Shown here one piece after another: positions 63,665-64,000 of a stretch of DNA of 64,000 bases. Below the pieces are notes generated by a model. The model had not been told where the DNA came from. It saw only the letters and a program-made list of their open reading frames with translations, and made no database searches. Source of the DNA: Rhodobacteraceae bacterium Alg231-04 (GTDB taxonomy: Bacteria; Pseudomonadota; Alphaproteobacteria; Rhodobacterales; Rhodobacteraceae); contig FREY01000001.1 of assembly GCA_900143635.1 (NCBI GenBank), positions 11 through 64,010 of the forward strand. The letters run 5' to 3'. Position 1 is the stretch's first letter. Every line of letters starts with the position of its first letter. The translations under genes and the position numbers were made by a program.

Positions 63665-64000
63665 ATGATCGAGACTTTGCTCTGCGCCCTTGTGACCATC
63701 CTGCCTGACTTTCTGTTTCGCCGCTATGTGCAGGGCAAACGGATTGGCAAGGAACTGACGCTGTTTTCAATGTGGTACGAATTGCGCTGGGGGCTGACGG
63801 GCTGTGTCATGCTGACCCTGACGGTGATCACCACGCTGTTCTATTTTCACCCATCAACAAAACTGGTGGCTTCGTACTTCCGCACAGTGACCATCCTGCC
63901 GCAGGTGGGCGGACGGGTGGCCGAGGTCTATGTGGTGAACAATCAAGAGGTGCTGGTCGGAGATCCGATACTGCGCCTCGAGGGGCTGTCACAAAAGGCG
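63665..64000 (+). CDS. HlyD-type membrane fusion protein, 5' part
   Basis: The first 112 residues of a protein that runs off the right edge. Two N-terminal membrane helices (about 1-18 and 38-62) are followed by TVTILPQVGGRVAEVYVVNNQEV, a biotinyl-lipoyl-like beta segment of HlyD/EmrA fusion proteins. It would join an inner-membrane pump to the outer membrane. The partner genes are probably further right. Confidence 0.82.
   Translation, partial: MIETLLCALVTILPDFLFRRYVQGKRIGKELTLFSMWYELRWGLTGCVMLTLTVITTLFYFHPSTKLVASYFRTVTILPQVGGRVAEVYVVNNQEVLVGDPILRLEGLSQKA

Overview
The window looks like chromosomal DNA of a marine Roseobacter-group alphaproteobacterium (Rhodobacterales). This is inferred from high GC, strong Shine-Dalgarno-preceded ATGA-type operons, many TRAP and branched-chain-type ABC transporters, a heme-uptake locus of the hmu type, and a GcvT-fused dimethylglycine dehydrogenase-like enzyme. 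Genus cannot be fixed from sequence reading alone. No rRNA, tRNA, CRISPR array or prophage was seen. The only mobile DNA is the decayed 3' end of an IS3-family transposase at the left edge.

Layout. 1-6.6 kb: IS3 remnant, a glutathione S-transferase, then a leftward operon dctP-dctQ-dctM-sulfatase, divergent from a LysR regulator. 6.6-16.2 kb: a leftward catabolic operon running from a metal-dependent cyclase through cupin, SDR and 3-hydroxyacyl-CoA-type dehydrogenase to a full Liv-type ABC importer and a beta-keto acid cleavage enzyme (BKACE), divergent from an IclR regulator. 16.3-25.2 kb: a complete heme-iron module (hmuSTUV leftward, outer-membrane receptor rightward, then tonB-exbD-exbD-exbB leftward). 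25.5-35.3 kb: malonate genes (YciI-like, matA, matB) divergent from a rightward operon of FAH hydrolase, nitroreductase, OsmC, a TRAP transporter and an intradiol dioxygenase, with a GntR regulator convergent at its end. 36-41.4 kb: Ldh2-type dehydrogenase, aldehyde dehydrogenase with a shortened AcoR-like regulator, glucokinase and a LysR remnant. 41.5-48.7 kb: class III adenylate cyclase, Bcr/CflA efflux pump, outer-membrane barrel, parvulin and HupE-like protein, SH3 protein. 48.9-53.3 kb: 2-hydroxyacid dehydrogenase, gamma-glutamyltransferase and a GlcD-type FAD dehydrogenase. 53.4-64 kb: two small related exported proteins, a dimethylglycine dehydrogenase-like protein, EF-hand protein, PafA-like phosphatase, HD-domain putative diiron oxygenase, a LysR gene broken by an amber codon, AhpD-like protein, a methyltransferase, an FAD amino-acid oxidase, and the start of a membrane-fusion-protein export pair.

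How it works together. Most of the window is uptake-plus-catabolism islands, each with its own transporter and local regulator. The heme module is self-contained: receptor, energiser, ABC importer and heme-handling protein. The most noteworthy signals are: two adjacent ExbD proteins, one with Asn in place of the proton-pathway Asp; a near-identical palindrome in front of both the dioxygenase/malonate divergent operons and the nearby gntR gene; a BKACE pathway of unassigned substrate; a barrel/parvulin/HupE cassette; and two small exported proteins sharing a Cys-Val-Arg-Arg-Ala-Thr C-terminal signature.
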